The notes beneath the pieces were generated by a model that had not been told where the DNA came from, did no database searches, and saw only the letters and a program-made list of their open reading frames with translations. This document shows, piece after piece, positions 23,731 to 33,195 of a DNA stretch of 64,000 nt. The position numbers were made by a program, and so were the translations under genes. The stretch is taken from the NCBI GenBank assembly GCA_963757335.1, contig CAVWRJ010000013.1, forward strand, positions 434,001-498,000, given 5' to 3'. Origin of the DNA: DASQPA01 sp963757335 (lineage in GTDB: Bacteria > Acidobacteriota > Thermoanaerobaculia > Multivoradales > UBA5704). Within the stretch, counting starts at the first letter, position 1. Each line of letters begins with the position of its first letter.

Positions 23731-25817
23731 GCCGAAGGAGAGGCCGCGCCGGCACTCTCCTCCTCGCCGGCCTGCTGAGCGCCGGCCTCGCTACGGGGAA
23801 AGCAGGGGAGCCCGGCCACGAGCGCTACGAGCGGCCGGTCCTCCCCGGGGCGGCGGGGCCCAACCGGCTGGAGCCCGACGTCGCTCTCCTCGCCGGCGCC
23901 GTGCCGTTCGAGATCGGGGGGGACGGGAGCGGAACCGGCGGCGGGCTTGCCGACCTCCGGCTCGTCGACGCCGCCGGCCGGGAGGTCCCCTATCTCCTCG
24001 TGCAGCCGACCCGGCGCGGGCCGGAATGGCGGGAGGGGCGCCTCCTTCCCCTCACCCCGACCAAGACCGAGAGCGGCTTCGAGGTGGACCTGGGGACCGC
24101 CGGACCTGTCGACCGCCTACGGGTGAGCGGCCTGCCGGCGCCGTTCCTCAAGCGCTTTCGACTGGAAGGGGGAGGCGACCGCAGCCACTGGACTCTCCTC
24201 GTCCCCCAGGGGACTCTCTTCGATCTGCCGGACGAGCGGCTCCGACTAACCGAAGTCGACTTCCCCGAGGGCGACTTCCGCTATCTGCGGGTGACCTGGA
24301 ACGACACCTCCTCCGGCCGCCAGCCGATGCCGGGAGGGGCCGCGGCCCGGCTCGCCCGGGCGGTCGACCCCGGGCCAGCCGCCCGCGTGCCGGTCGCCTG
24401 CGAGCGCCGGCCGAGCGAACCGGGCAAGAGCCGCTTCCACCTCCGCCTGCCGGGAGCGCGGCTGCCGGTAGTGGCGCTGGAGCTCGCCGTGCCCGGCGGC
24501 CCCCTGCTGCGCGCCGCGACCGTGACCGAGGGGAGGCTCGACGCGGAGAGGAGCCGTGACACGACGGAGATCACCCCGGTGCGGCTGGGGGAGGCGACCC
24601 TCCGCCGGGCGGTGCGCGGGGACCTCGCCGCCGCCGATCTCCGCATACCTCTGGAAGCGCCGGAGGGGCCGGACCTCGAGCTGACGGTGGACGACGGCAG
24701 CAACCCGCCGCTCGACCTCGCCGGGGTGACCGCCATTCTCGCGCCGCTCCCCTGGATCTACTTCGAGGCCGCGGGCACCGCCCCGCTGACCGCCCGCTTC
24801 GGCGACCCCCGGGCCGTGGCGCCCCGCTACGACCTCGAAGCGGCACGGGAGGAGATCTCCCACCGGCAGGCACCCCCAGCCGTCGCCCGTTGGGGGAAGG
24901 TCCGCGACCGCGAGCCACGAGAGGGGGTAGCGGCGGAGAGCCCCCTCCCGGCCCTCGGGGCGCCGCTCGATCCGGCCAAGTTCCGCTACCGGCGTCCGGT
25001 CCCCACCGCCCCGCCGGGCCTCACCGCGCTCCTCCTCGACGCCGCCGTCCTCTCGCGGAGCGCGGTGGAGCTCGCCGACCTGCGGCTCGCCGACGCCACC
25101 GGCCGCCAGGTCCCCTATCTCCTGGAGAAGCGGGACGAGCCGCTGTCGCTCGCCCTCCCCAAGCTCCAGCGGCAGGCGAAGAAGGGCGACCCGCCTTCTC
25201 TCTCCCGCTACTCCGTCGAGCTCCCCTACCCCTCGCTCCCCGGTGCCCGGCTGATCCTCGGCACGACGGCGCGGGTCTTCGAGCGTGAGGTCCGGCTCGT
25301 CGAGCCCCAGGAAATCGCCGGCGCCCAGACGCGACGGAGCGGCGCCGAGCCCGAGGAGCGGACGGTGGCGCTCGCCAGCTGGCGGCACGCCGACACCGAG
25401 ACCCCGGCGCCGGCCCTGACCCTGGAGATCCCGCCGAGCCAGGCGACCCGCTTCGAGCTTCTGGTAGAAGAGGGGGACAACGCGCCCCTCCCCCTGGACG
25501 CACCTCACCTCCTCCTGCCCGCCACCCGGCTGCGCTTCTTCTATCCGCCCCACCCGCAGACGCCGTTGAAGCTCCTCTACGGCCAGCCCGGGCTGCCGAC
25601 GCCGCGCTACGACCTGGCGCTCCTCGCCCCCCGGCTCCTGGGCGAGGCCGCGCACGAGATCGCCCTCGCCCCCGAGGCCCGCGCCACGGTTCCCGAGCCC
25701 GACCCGGCGGCGACGGGAAGGAAGATCTTCTGGGGCGCTCTGGTGGCGGCGGTGGTGGTGCTCCTCCTCGTCCTCGGGCGGCTGCTCCGCGGGCAGCCGG
25801 GGGAGCCGGGGGCGTGA
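23727..25817 (+). CDS. DUF3999 family exported protein
   Basis: 696 residues from ATG 23727, overlapping the DUF2339 stop by four bases, so translationally coupled. Signal peptide (AGTLLLAGLLSAGLATGKAG), a large periplasmic part with two similar halves (each with the LADLRLxDAxGRxVPYLL segment, near residues 70 and 450), and one C-terminal membrane helix (WGALVAAVVVLLLVLGRLL). The repeated LADLRL...VPYLL block suggests an internal duplication of a beta-rich domain. DUF2339 and DUF3999 are usually neighbours and may form an envelope complex of unknown role. Confidence 0.88.
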   Translation: MSRRRGRAGTLLLAGLLSAGLATGKAGEPGHERYERPVLPGAAGPNRLEPDVALLAGAVPFEIGGDGSGTGGGLADLRLVDAAGREVPYLLVQPTRRGPEWREGRLLPLTPTKTESGFEVDLGTAGPVDRLRVSGLPAPFLKRFRLEGGGDRSHWTLLVPQGTLFDLPDERLRLTEVDFPEGDFRYLRVTWNDTSSGRQPMPGGAAARLARAVDPGPAARVPVACERRPSEPGKSRFHLRLPGARLPVVALELAVPGGPLLRAATVTEGRLDAERSRDTTEITPVRLGEATLRRAVRGDLAAADLRIPLEAPEGPDLELTVDDGSNPPLDLAGVTAILAPLPWIYFEAAGTAPLTARFGDPRAVAPRYDLEAAREEISHRQAPPAVARWGKVRDREPREGVAAESPLPALGAPLDPAKFRYRRPVPTAPPGLTALLLDAAVLSRSAVELADLRLADATGRQVPYLLEKRDEPLSLALPKLQRQAKKGDPPSLSRYSVELPYPSLPGARLILGTTARVFEREVRLVEPQEIAGAQTRRSGAEPEERTVALASWRHADTETPAPALTLEIPPSQATRFELLVEEGDNAPLPLDAPHLLLPATRLRFFYPPHPQTPLKLLYGQPGLPTPRYDLALLAPRLLGEAAHEIALAPEARATVPEPDPAATGRKIFWGALVAAVVVLLLVLGRLLRGQPGEPGA

Positions 25818-25820
25818 GGT

Positions 25821-26105
25821 TCAGCGGCCCTCACGGGCCAGCAGCTCCTCGCGCAGGACCTCGCGCAGCGCCTCGACTGTGACCGGCGCCTGCTCCGGCG
25901 CCATGGCCGCGCGCAAGGTCGCATTGATGAGTGTCTGGTAGCCCTTACCCTCGCGCTCGGCGCGAGCCCGGAAGGCCGCCAGCACATCGGCGTCGATCAA
26001 GATCGTGATGCGGGTCTTGCCTCCCGCGACCTCCGCCTGCAGCTTGGCCAGGTGGGGTACGTCCTTTGCGCGCTGGGCGCCGGTGAAGTCATATTCCTTG
26101 CGCAT
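25821..26105 (-). CDS. BrnA-type antitoxin, without toxin
   Basis: 94 residues from ATG 26105 with GGAGGAAAGG upstream; an 11-residue N-terminal extension at 26138 is not supported. The C-terminal half (ITILIDADVLAAFRARAERE then GYQTLINATLRAAM) is the ribbon-helix-helix domain of BrnA antitoxins. The cognate BrnT ribonuclease normally lies directly upstream, but only about 100 bp separate this gene from the divergent peptidase gene and no BrnT frame is present. It is therefore an orphan antitoxin, either a relic or a regulator acting on a BrnT elsewhere. It is convergent with the DUF3999 gene with a 3-bp gap. Confidence 0.8.
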   Translation of the reverse strand: MRKEYDFTGAQRAKDVPHLAKLQAEVAGGKTRITILIDADVLAAFRARAEREGKGYQTLINATLRAAMAPEQAPVTVEALREVLREELLAREGR

Positions 26106-26191
26106 ACTGCCTTTCCTCCTGCACGCCTCATTATGCATATGGGATCTGCATGAGACAAGAGAGAGACGCGCCGCAGGAGGTGAATCCGGCT

Positions 26192-26215
26192 ATGAGAAAC
26201 TTTCCGAAAATATGA
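26192..26215 (+). CDS. Putative 7-codon leader peptide coupled to the M28 gene
   Basis: ATG 26192 is preceded by a strong AGGAGG (26175-26180) at 11-base spacing. The frame encodes MRNFPKI and stops at TGA 26213-26215, which overlaps the ATG of the peptidase gene (26212). The peptidase start itself has no good site, so ribosomes finishing this leader may reinitiate there. Prediction only. Confidence 0.45.
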   Translation: MRNFPKI

Positions 26216-28503
26216 GCGCCGCAACCCGTCCGAGCCACCCGAATCGGCGAGCCCATCTCTGGCTCCTCGCCGCCTTCGGCATCCCCCTCGCCGCCCCGGT
26301 CCCTCCACCCACCCCGCCGATCTACGGCTTCAGCCCCGCCCATGCCGCCGCGGAGCGGGGGCTCGAAGCGCGGCTCGACGCCGCCCTCCAACCGGAGGAC
26401 CAGCGGACCTGGATGGAGCATCTCGCCGGCCATCCCCATCCGTTGGGGTCGCCGCACGGCAAGGAGAACGCGGAGTACATGGCGGGGCTCTTCCGCTCCT
26501 GGGGCTACGACACCCGGATCGAGGAGTTCCGGGTCCTCTTCCCCACTCCCCGGCTCCGCCGCCTGGAGCTCGTGGCGCCCACCCGTTTCACCGCCGCCCT
26601 CGCCGAACCGCCGCTCCCGGAGGATCGCACCTCGAACCAGACCGCCGAGCAGCTCCCGACCTACAACGCTTTCTCTGCCGATGGCGACGTCACCGCCGAC
26701 CTGGTCTACGTCAACCGCGGGCTGCCGGCGGACTATGCGGAGCTCGAACGCTACGGCGTCGACGTCCGGGGCAAGATCGTCCTCGCCCGCTACGGCGGCT
26801 CCTACCGGGGGATGAAACCGCGCTTCGCCGCCGAGCACGGCGCCGTCGGCTGCATCCTCTACAACGATCCGCACGACGGCGGCTCCTGGGTGGGCGACGT
26901 CTACCCGGCCGGCGGCTGGCGGCCCGAGCAGGGGGTCGAGCGCGGCTCGGTCTCCGATCCCACGCTCTATTCCGGCGACCCGCTCACCCCTTTCGTGGGA
27001 GCCACGGCGAACCTGGCGAACGTCAGGCGCCTGAAGCGGGAGGACGCCAAGACGATCGCCAAGATCCCCGTTCTCCCCATCTCCTCCGGCGACGCCCTCC
27101 CCCTGCTCCGCGCTTTAGGCGGCCCGGTCGCCCCGGCGGAGTGGCGCGGCGCCGTCCCCGTGACCTACCACCTGGGCCCCGGGCCGGCGCGGGTCCATCT
27201 CCAGCTCGCCTTCGAATGGCAGCTGGTCCCGGCCTACGACGTCCTCGCCCGCCTCCCCGGCGCCGAGCGGCCGGAGGAGTGGATCCTCCGCGCCAACCAT
27301 CACGACGCCTGGGTGACCGGGGCGTCCGACCCGGTCTCCGGCATGGTCGCCGTCCTCGCCGAGGCCAAAGCGGTGGGCGAGCTGGCGCGGACCGGCTGGC
27401 GGCCGAAGCGGACGATCCTCTACGCCGCCTGGGACGGCGAGGAGGCGGGGCTCCTGGGCTCGGTCGAGTGGGCGGAGACCCATGCCGCGGAGCTTCGCGA
27501 GCACCTCGTCGCCTACTTGAATTCCGACGGCAACTCCCGCGGCACCTTCTACGCCAGCGGTACCCCCAGTTTAGCGACCCTCGCCGACCAGGCGAGCCGC
27601 GACGTGACCGATCCGGAGAAAGGGGGGAGCGCCCTCGCCCGGCTCCGCGCCAGCACGATCCTCTACGGCTCACCCGAGGAGGCGCGGCGGGCCGAGGCGG
27701 GCAAGCCGCTCTTCTTCCCGCCGATGGGGACGGGCACCGACTACACCCCCTTCCTCTCCTTCCTGGGCATCGCCTCGGTCGACATGGCCTACGGCGGCGA
27801 GGAGGAGTACGGCCAGTACCACTCGATCTACGATTCGATCGACCACTTCACCCGCTTCGTCGATCCCGGCTTCCGCTACGGCGTGGCTTTAGCCGAGACC
27901 AGCGGCCGCATGGTCCTCCGCCTGGCCGAAGCCGATGTCCTCCCCTTCGACTTCGTGCCCTACGCCGAAAGCCTGGGGACGTCCGTAAAAAGCCTCGCCC
28001 AGCTCGCCGATGGGATGCGAGAGGAGACCGCCGAGCTCCGCCGTCGTCTCGCCGAGGGAACCTACGAGCTGGCCGACGACCCCCTCCACCCGATGCGCCC
28101 GCCGAAGTCGCAGGAGCCGGTGCCGCCGCTCGACTTCGCCCCGCTCGAACGGGCGGTCGCCCGGCTGGCGGAGAGCGCCAGGGGTTACGCGGCGGCGATG
28201 GAGCGGACCGGGGCTGGCGGCTTCGCCCTCCCGGCGGGCGCCCAGCCGGGGCTCGACCACATCCTCCTGCAGGCGGAGCGCGCCCTCCTCCGTCCCGAGG
28301 GCCTGCCGGGCCGCCCCTGGTACCGGCACCAGCTCTACGGTCCCGTCACTTCCACGGGCAGCATGCGGGTCCTACCCGCGGTGCGCGAGGCGATCGAGCA
28401 GCGCCGGTGGACGGAGGCAGGGGAGCAGATCGGGGTCAGCGCGCGGGCGATCGAGAGCTTCGCGCGGGAGGTGGACCGGGCGGCGGGGAGGCTGGGGCGG
28501 TAG
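26212..28503 (+). CDS. M28 family metallopeptidase, GCPII-like
   Basis: 763 residues from ATG 26212. The N-terminal hydrophobic stretch (LWLLAAFGIPLAAPV) suggests export. Order: N-terminal part, protease-associated insert (DVRGKIVLARYGGSYRG), M28 catalytic domain, and a C-terminal helical dimerisation domain like that of transferrin receptor/GCPII. Zinc ligands and catalytic residues are in place: NHHDAW (His363/364, Asp365), DPVSG, WDGEEAGLLG (Glu410/411), LNSDGN, and His537 in QYHSIYDS. All five ligands of the cocatalytic zinc site seem present, so an active exo- or dipeptidase acting on acidic or N-acylated peptides is expected. Start choice: no Shine-Dalgarno directly upstream, but coupling to a leader peptide is possible. 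Confidence 0.92.
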   Translation: MSAATRPSHPNRRAHLWLLAAFGIPLAAPVPPPTPPIYGFSPAHAAAERGLEARLDAALQPEDQRTWMEHLAGHPHPLGSPHGKENAEYMAGLFRSWGYDTRIEEFRVLFPTPRLRRLELVAPTRFTAALAEPPLPEDRTSNQTAEQLPTYNAFSADGDVTADLVYVNRGLPADYAELERYGVDVRGKIVLARYGGSYRGMKPRFAAEHGAVGCILYNDPHDGGSWVGDVYPAGGWRPEQGVERGSVSDPTLYSGDPLTPFVGATANLANVRRLKREDAKTIAKIPVLPISSGDALPLLRALGGPVAPAEWRGAVPVTYHLGPGPARVHLQLAFEWQLVPAYDVLARLPGAERPEEWILRANHHDAWVTGASDPVSGMVAVLAEAKAVGELARTGWRPKRTILYAAWDGEEAGLLGSVEWAETHAAELREHLVAYLNSDGNSRGTFYASGTPSLATLADQASRDVTDPEKGGSALARLRASTILYGSPEEARRAEAGKPLFFPPMGTGTDYTPFLSFLGIASVDMAYGGEEEYGQYHSIYDSIDHFTRFVDPGFRYGVALAETSGRMVLRLAEADVLPFDFVPYAESLGTSVKSLAQLADGMREETAELRRRLAEGTYELADDPLHPMRPPKSQEPVPPLDFAPLERAVARLAESARGYAAAMERTGAGGFALPAGAQPGLDHILLQAERALLRPEGLPGRPWYRHQLYGPVTSTGSMRVLPAVREAIEQRRWTEAGEQIGVSARAIESFAREVDRAAGRLGR

Positions 28504-28511
28504 GAACCCTC

Positions 28512-28885
28512 GAAATTTCAACGGAACCCTTCCGAGTTACTGCCAAACCTCTCCGAGTTCCGACCGAACCTCTCCGAGTTACTGCCAAACCTCTCCGAGT
28601 TCCGACCGAACCCTTCCGAGTTACTGCCAAACCTCTCCGAGTTCCGACCGAACCTCTCCGAGTTGCTGCCGAACCTCTCCGAGTTCCAACAGACCCCTTG
28701 CGAGTTCCCGCCAAACCCCTCGGGGTTCTGACCGAAGGTCTCGAAATTCCGCCCACGGCCCTTGGAGATCGGCCCGAGGCTCTCGGAGTTGAACGACGAC
28801 GTCTCGGAGTTCGATCCAGACGGCATAAAGTTCCGCCGCACCGGCTCGAGTTCCCGACCGAGAGGGTCGAGCTCGGTTGGAAGGG
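28512..28885. repeat. 21-bp tandem array (second locus)
   Basis: About 17 units related to ACCGAACCTCTCCGAGTTCCG. The core CCGAGTT recurs exactly every 21 bp (cores anchored at 28533, 28554, 28575, 28596, 28617, 28638, 28659, 28680, 28701 and on), well conserved on the left and decaying to the right, with one slip near 28846. Both strands stay open through it (heptad peptides such as GRNSERFGSNSERF on the minus strand), but no start is credible. The period equals that of the array at 5078, but the unit sequence is different. Confidence 0.88.
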
Positions 28886-29042
28886 CTTCGGTTCGAATTC
28901 GGAGGCTCGCGGGATCTTCGTAGAGGACTGTGGACGGAACTCCGAGGATCTGGGCAGGCCTCCACACGACTTTTCCAAGCCTGTGGAGAGCTTGTGGAGA
29001 TTGGGTGAGGCGACGTAGGCCCCGCTTAGGGTGCGATAGGGT
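28886..29042. other. Spacer right of the array, no gene seen
   Basis: Contains TTTTCCAAG, TGTGGAGAG and TGTGGAGAT around 28970-29005, vaguely like DnaA boxes but not matching the consensus. No gene or RNA is recognised. Confidence 0.4.
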
Positions 29043-29327
29043 TCACCCGTCTTCCATGCGCCGCCCCACTGCTTCTTCGAAGGCGCCGGCTTCGGCGTAG
29101 CCCAGAATCTCGTTGGCCTCGCGAGTGTCGAGATCGGGCAACGAGCTGCAACGTCGACTGATCGCGAGCAGGGCATCGACCAGATCCGGAGCGGATTGCC
29201 GGCCCTTGAGGCGCTCCAGACGCTCCTCCAGGGAATGGATGATCGCCTCGGTCAGGCCTTCTCCGGTTTCAGCTGCCACCTGCCGCGCCAGCCTCTCAGC
29301 CGTGTCGTTCTTGATGCTCAGTGCCAT
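29043..29327 (-). CDS. VapB-type (Rv0623-like) antitoxin, without toxin
   Basis: 94 residues from ATG 29327. MALSIKNDTAERLARQVAAE and TEAIIHSLEERLERL are the hallmarks of the short VapB antitoxin family; the tail LPDLDTREANEILGYAEAG is also typical. The PIN-domain VapC toxin that normally follows is absent: the next 500 bp downstream is the 21-bp array. The same frame is open upstream into the frameshifted end of the AddA-like gene, but the antitoxin has its own ATG. TATAAT (29342-29337) lies only ten bases before it, suggesting a nearly leaderless transcript. Confidence 0.85.
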   Translation of the reverse strand: MALSIKNDTAERLARQVAAETGEGLTEAIIHSLEERLERLKGRQSAPDLVDALLAISRRCSSLPDLDTREANEILGYAEAGAFEEAVGRRMEDG

Positions 29328-29365
29328 GGAAGCCCAATTATAGAATCCAGCACGAGATTCCAGAA

Positions 29366-32300
29366 TTATCCTCTCGAGAAAGCCACCACCCGCCCTGCCC
29401 CCAGAAACCACAGCTCGAACCGTCGGCGGCTCAGGCAGTCCAAGGGCCTCCGCCACCGCCCGCACATAGGCGGCGCCCTGCGGGGCATAGGCGGCGGCGC
29501 GGGCGGCCAGGGCCTCTTCTCCATGGACGTCATCGGTCTTGTAGTCGGCGATCACCAGGGAACCGGTCTCGACATCCTTATACAAAAGGTCGATCGCCCC
29601 GGCCACGTAGCCGACCGGGGCGCTCTCCCCCGGGCCGGGCGGGAGGAGGACCGGCAGCTCGCGGGCGATCACCTCCCCGCCCAGGGCGCGCAGGCGGGGG
29701 AGGAGGGGGCCGGCGGCGAAGCGCTCTAAGAGGGCGGCGGCGCGGCGCTGGGCGCGGTCGGGGCGGGAGTCCCCCAGGAGCGCCGCTAAGTAGGAAGGGA
29801 GAAGGGCGTGCTGGCGGGCCAGCTCCGTTTCGGGATCGGCTTCCAGATCCCAGCTCTCCAGCGCCCGGTGGACGGCGCCGCCCGCCGCCATCGCGGCCTC
29901 CCGATCGCTCTCCCGGTCTCCTGTTCCCCCGCAACCGGCTCTTCTCTCTTCGCCTGATCCCCGTCGTCGCCGTCGCCATCGGCGAAACGGTGCTCGGCCT
30001 GGAGGGCGCGGAGGCGCTGGTGGGCCTCCTCGGAGGCGGCGGCGCTCCAGGGGCGGGCCATGCGGAGGGCGGCCTCCTCCCCGCGGGTGACGAGGAGGGC
30101 GGCGGCGCGGCGCACCTCCTCGGGGGTGGGGAGCTCGGGGGCCTCGCGCTCCGCCTCCGGCTCGATCTCTCTCTCGTGAAGGTCGGGCAGGTACCAGAGG
30201 GCGCCCGTGGGGTCGGCCGAGGACCAGAGGCCGCGCTCGGCGGCCTCCCGGAAGAGGTCGACAAGCGGCGGCACCCCGGGACGGGAGAGAAGGAGATCGA
30301 CATGGGTCTTGGCCTGGGCAGGGTCCAGAGGGGAGGCGCGCGGCGGCCAGGTTCCGGCGAGGACCAGGCGGTCCTTGGCACGGGTCATGGCGACGTAGAG
30401 GGTGCGCACCCGCTCCGCCGCCTCGACCGCGGCGCGCTCCGCCTCGACCTCGTCGAAACCCGGGGTGGCGGCGCCGAAGACCCGGTACTCGGCCGTGCGG
30501 CCAGGTACGGCTGGGCCGGCCGCCGGGGGCAGGGCGCCGATCTCGGTGCGGTCCGGCCGGTCGACTCGCGACTGCTTATGGAGCTGGAGGAGGTAGACGT
30601 GCTGGAAGTCGAGCCCCTTGGCGCCGTGGATGGTGAGAACCGAGACCGCGTCCTCGCCGCCCTCCCGCGGCCGCCCCTCCTCCGCCTCCTCGGCCTCGGC
30701 GACGTTCCGGCGGAGGAGACGGAGGACGGCGGTGACGTCGTCGCTCCCCGCTTCGAGGGCGGCTAAGAGCTGGCGGAAGAAGCGGTCGAGGTTCGCCAGC
30801 CGGTAGGCCCCGAGATAGCGCGCCGCCTCGGTCGCCTCGACCAGGAAGAGCCGACGGAGGCGCTCGACGAAGACGTCCGCCGGATCGGTCTCCCAGGACT
30901 CGCGCAGGTAGGCCAGGGCCTCGATCGCCGCGGTCAGGTTCTGCTCCCAGCCGCTTAGGCGCTCGATCCCCGGCACGTCCACCGGCATCGCCCCCGCCGC
31001 CGCTTCGATCACCGCCTTGAGCTCGGCGAGCCGCTGGGGCGCCGGCCGGTAGAGGTCGGTCGCGAGGCGCGGGAAGTCGCGGCTCCAGAGGGGGAGAAGA
31101 GCGGCGTCCGGCACCCCCACCGCGGCCGAGCGGAGGACGGTCAGGAGGGCCAGATGGTCGCCGGGGTCGAGCACCGCCCGCACCAGGGCCGCCACCTCGA
31201 TGACCTCCCGCCGCCGGTAATACTGCTTGTCGCGGCCGACGAGGAAGGGGATGCGGGCGCGGCGCAGGGCCTCCAGGTAGATGTCGAGGTCGCCGCCGCT
31301 CCGGAGCAGGATGCCGACCTCTTTCCAGCGCACGCCGTGGGCGGAGTGGAGATCGAGGAGGTCGGCGGCGAGGGCGGCGGCCTCCAACTCGGCGGCGGCA
31401 CCGGGGCGGGTGCGCGCCAGGATCTCCCCCGGCTCCCCCTCCCCCTTCCAGGAGACCCAGTACTCGACCGGCCGGCGCGGCCTGCCGCCGGGACCTTCCT
31501 GGTGGAAGCCGGCGCTCGCCGCCCTGGCCTCGCAGGGGAGGAGCGGCTCGAAGGCGGGCTGGAGGCCGGGGGTGTGGCGCATCACCGGCTGGATCACCCG
31601 CGCCACCTCTTCTAAGATCGCCGGCACCGAGCGGAAGTTCTCGACTAAGGGGAGGACCAGGCCGCCGTCCCGCTGGACGAGCTTCACGAAGCCATCGTAG
31701 GCGCGGAGATCGGCGCTCCGCCAGCCGTAGATCGACTGCTTGGGATCGCCGACGAGGAAGAGCCCGGGGCGTTCCTCGCGGGCGCCGTCGAGAGCGAGGA
31801 GGCGGAGGATCTCGCACTGCTCCCGGTCGGTATCCTGGAACTCGTCGACCAGGAGCTGATCGATGCCGCGCCGCACCCGCGCCCGCACCTCGGGGTGGCT
31901 GGCGAGGAGGGAGGCGGCGCCGGAGAGGAGCGACTGGAATGTCTCCACCCCGCGCGAACGCAGCTCTCCCTCGATCCGGCCGAGGAGGGGGGCGAGGGCG
32001 CGGCGGGCGGCGCCGAGGAGATCGGGGTCGAGCCGTTCGAGGTGGGAGAGGAGCCGGCAGAGCCCGGCGGCCCGGGGCGCCAGGTCGCCCACCACCCCGC
32101 CCAGCCGCTCCTGCTCGGCCTGGCTCGACAGCTTCCCCTTGCTCCATTCGCCGATGCGGTCTGCGAGGTTCCCCGGCAGCAGCTCTAAGACCCAGTCGCG
32201 GAGGGTCGCGAGATCGGACCTTTCCGCCTGTCCGGGCTCCGCGGGTTCCTGCGGGCGGGCGCCTTCGGGCGCTCCGCGCAGCCAGGCGCCCGTCCTCGGA

Positions 32301-33195
32301 ACCCGACGGAGCCCGGCCCCCCCCCCGCTTCTTCCGTCAGCCGGCCGAGGAGGGTGCCGAGGCCGGCCTCCACGGCCTGCAGAAGGTTCCCCTTGCGCCC
32401 CCGGCCGCCGCCGCCTCCAGCCGAGGTACTGGCGAGGATCTCCTGCAGCCCGGCGGCTGCGACGGCCAGGCGGCTGCCGAGGGCGGCGACGGCCCCGGGG
32501 CCGAACGGATCGGTTTCGAGGACAGCCGAGGGGAGACCGGCGCTGGCGAGAGTGAGGAGCGCCTCCAGAAGCTCCGGCGGGCCGAAGCCGCGGGCGGCCA
32601 GGGCCAGGAGGTCGGGATCGCCGGGATCGCCATAGCCCTCGCGCAGCCGGGACTCGACGGCCTCGCGGGCGATCGACTCGAGGAGCCGGCCGTCGGCGTC
32701 CACCGTGAGGCTCGGATGGCGGCCGGCCTCCAGGGGATAGGCGGCGAGGAGGCCGCGGCAGAAGGCGTGGATGGTGCGGACCGCCAGGTGGTCGAGGGTG
32801 CCGACGAGGGCGCGGGCGCGGGCCACCCGCTCCGCCTCGGCGGGGAGGAGCCCGGGGTCGAGCCAGCCCGGGATCTCGCCGAAACCGCCGGCGATCCGCG
32901 CCAGGTCCTCGGCCACCCGGTCGGCCATCTCCGCCGCCGCCGCCTCGGTGAAGGTGATCGCCACCACCCCCCCGAGGACCTCCGCGGCGACGTGCTCGAC
33001 GGTGGGCTCCGCAGCCTGCCGGAGCAGGCGCGTGCGGGCCCCCTCCCAGCCCGGCCCCAGGCACCAGGAGAGGATGCGGGCGACGAGGGTCGTGGTCTTC
33101 CCCGTCCCTGCCCCGGCCTCCAGCACCAGGGGGTGGGAGAACTCTCGCTGGGCGGCGAGGCGGGCGGCGCGGTCGGCCTCCCGGGGGTCGCTCAA
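29366..33195 (-). CDS. addA: AddA-like helicase-nuclease (UvrD family), frame interrupted
   Basis: About 1270 residues if repaired. Start TTG 33195 overlaps the addB stop (TTGA). Walker A GAGTGKTTTLVARIL opens the helicase; LLVDEFQDTD, GDPKQSIYGWRSAD, LTIHGAKGLDF and LYVAMTRAKDRLVLAG are UvrD motifs. A RecB-type nuclease follows (GAIDLLYKD, then VIADYKTDD) and the end ELWFLGAGRVV stops at TAA 29366. Three phase changes break it: at a C10 run (32317-32326), near a C5 run (29926-29930), and near 29415-29430. With addB it would process double-strand ends for RecA. It is either a decaying gene or an indel-prone assembly; all domains are otherwise intact, which favours the latter. Confidence 0.8.

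Noticed and set aside
28512..28885. CRISPR-like appearance of the regularly spaced repeats
   Set aside because: Units are contiguous with no unique spacers and no cas genes nearby.
28965..29010. Possible DnaA boxes (TTTTCCAAG, TGTGGAGAG, TGTGGAGAT)
   Set aside because: None matches TTATCCACA closely, and there is no dnaA, dnaN or AT-rich unwinding element.
27141..29018. A 625-residue plus-strand frame ending in heptad repeats over the second array
   Set aside because: Its first two thirds are an out-of-frame shadow of the M28 peptidase and the remainder is the 21-bp repeat read through; no start site.
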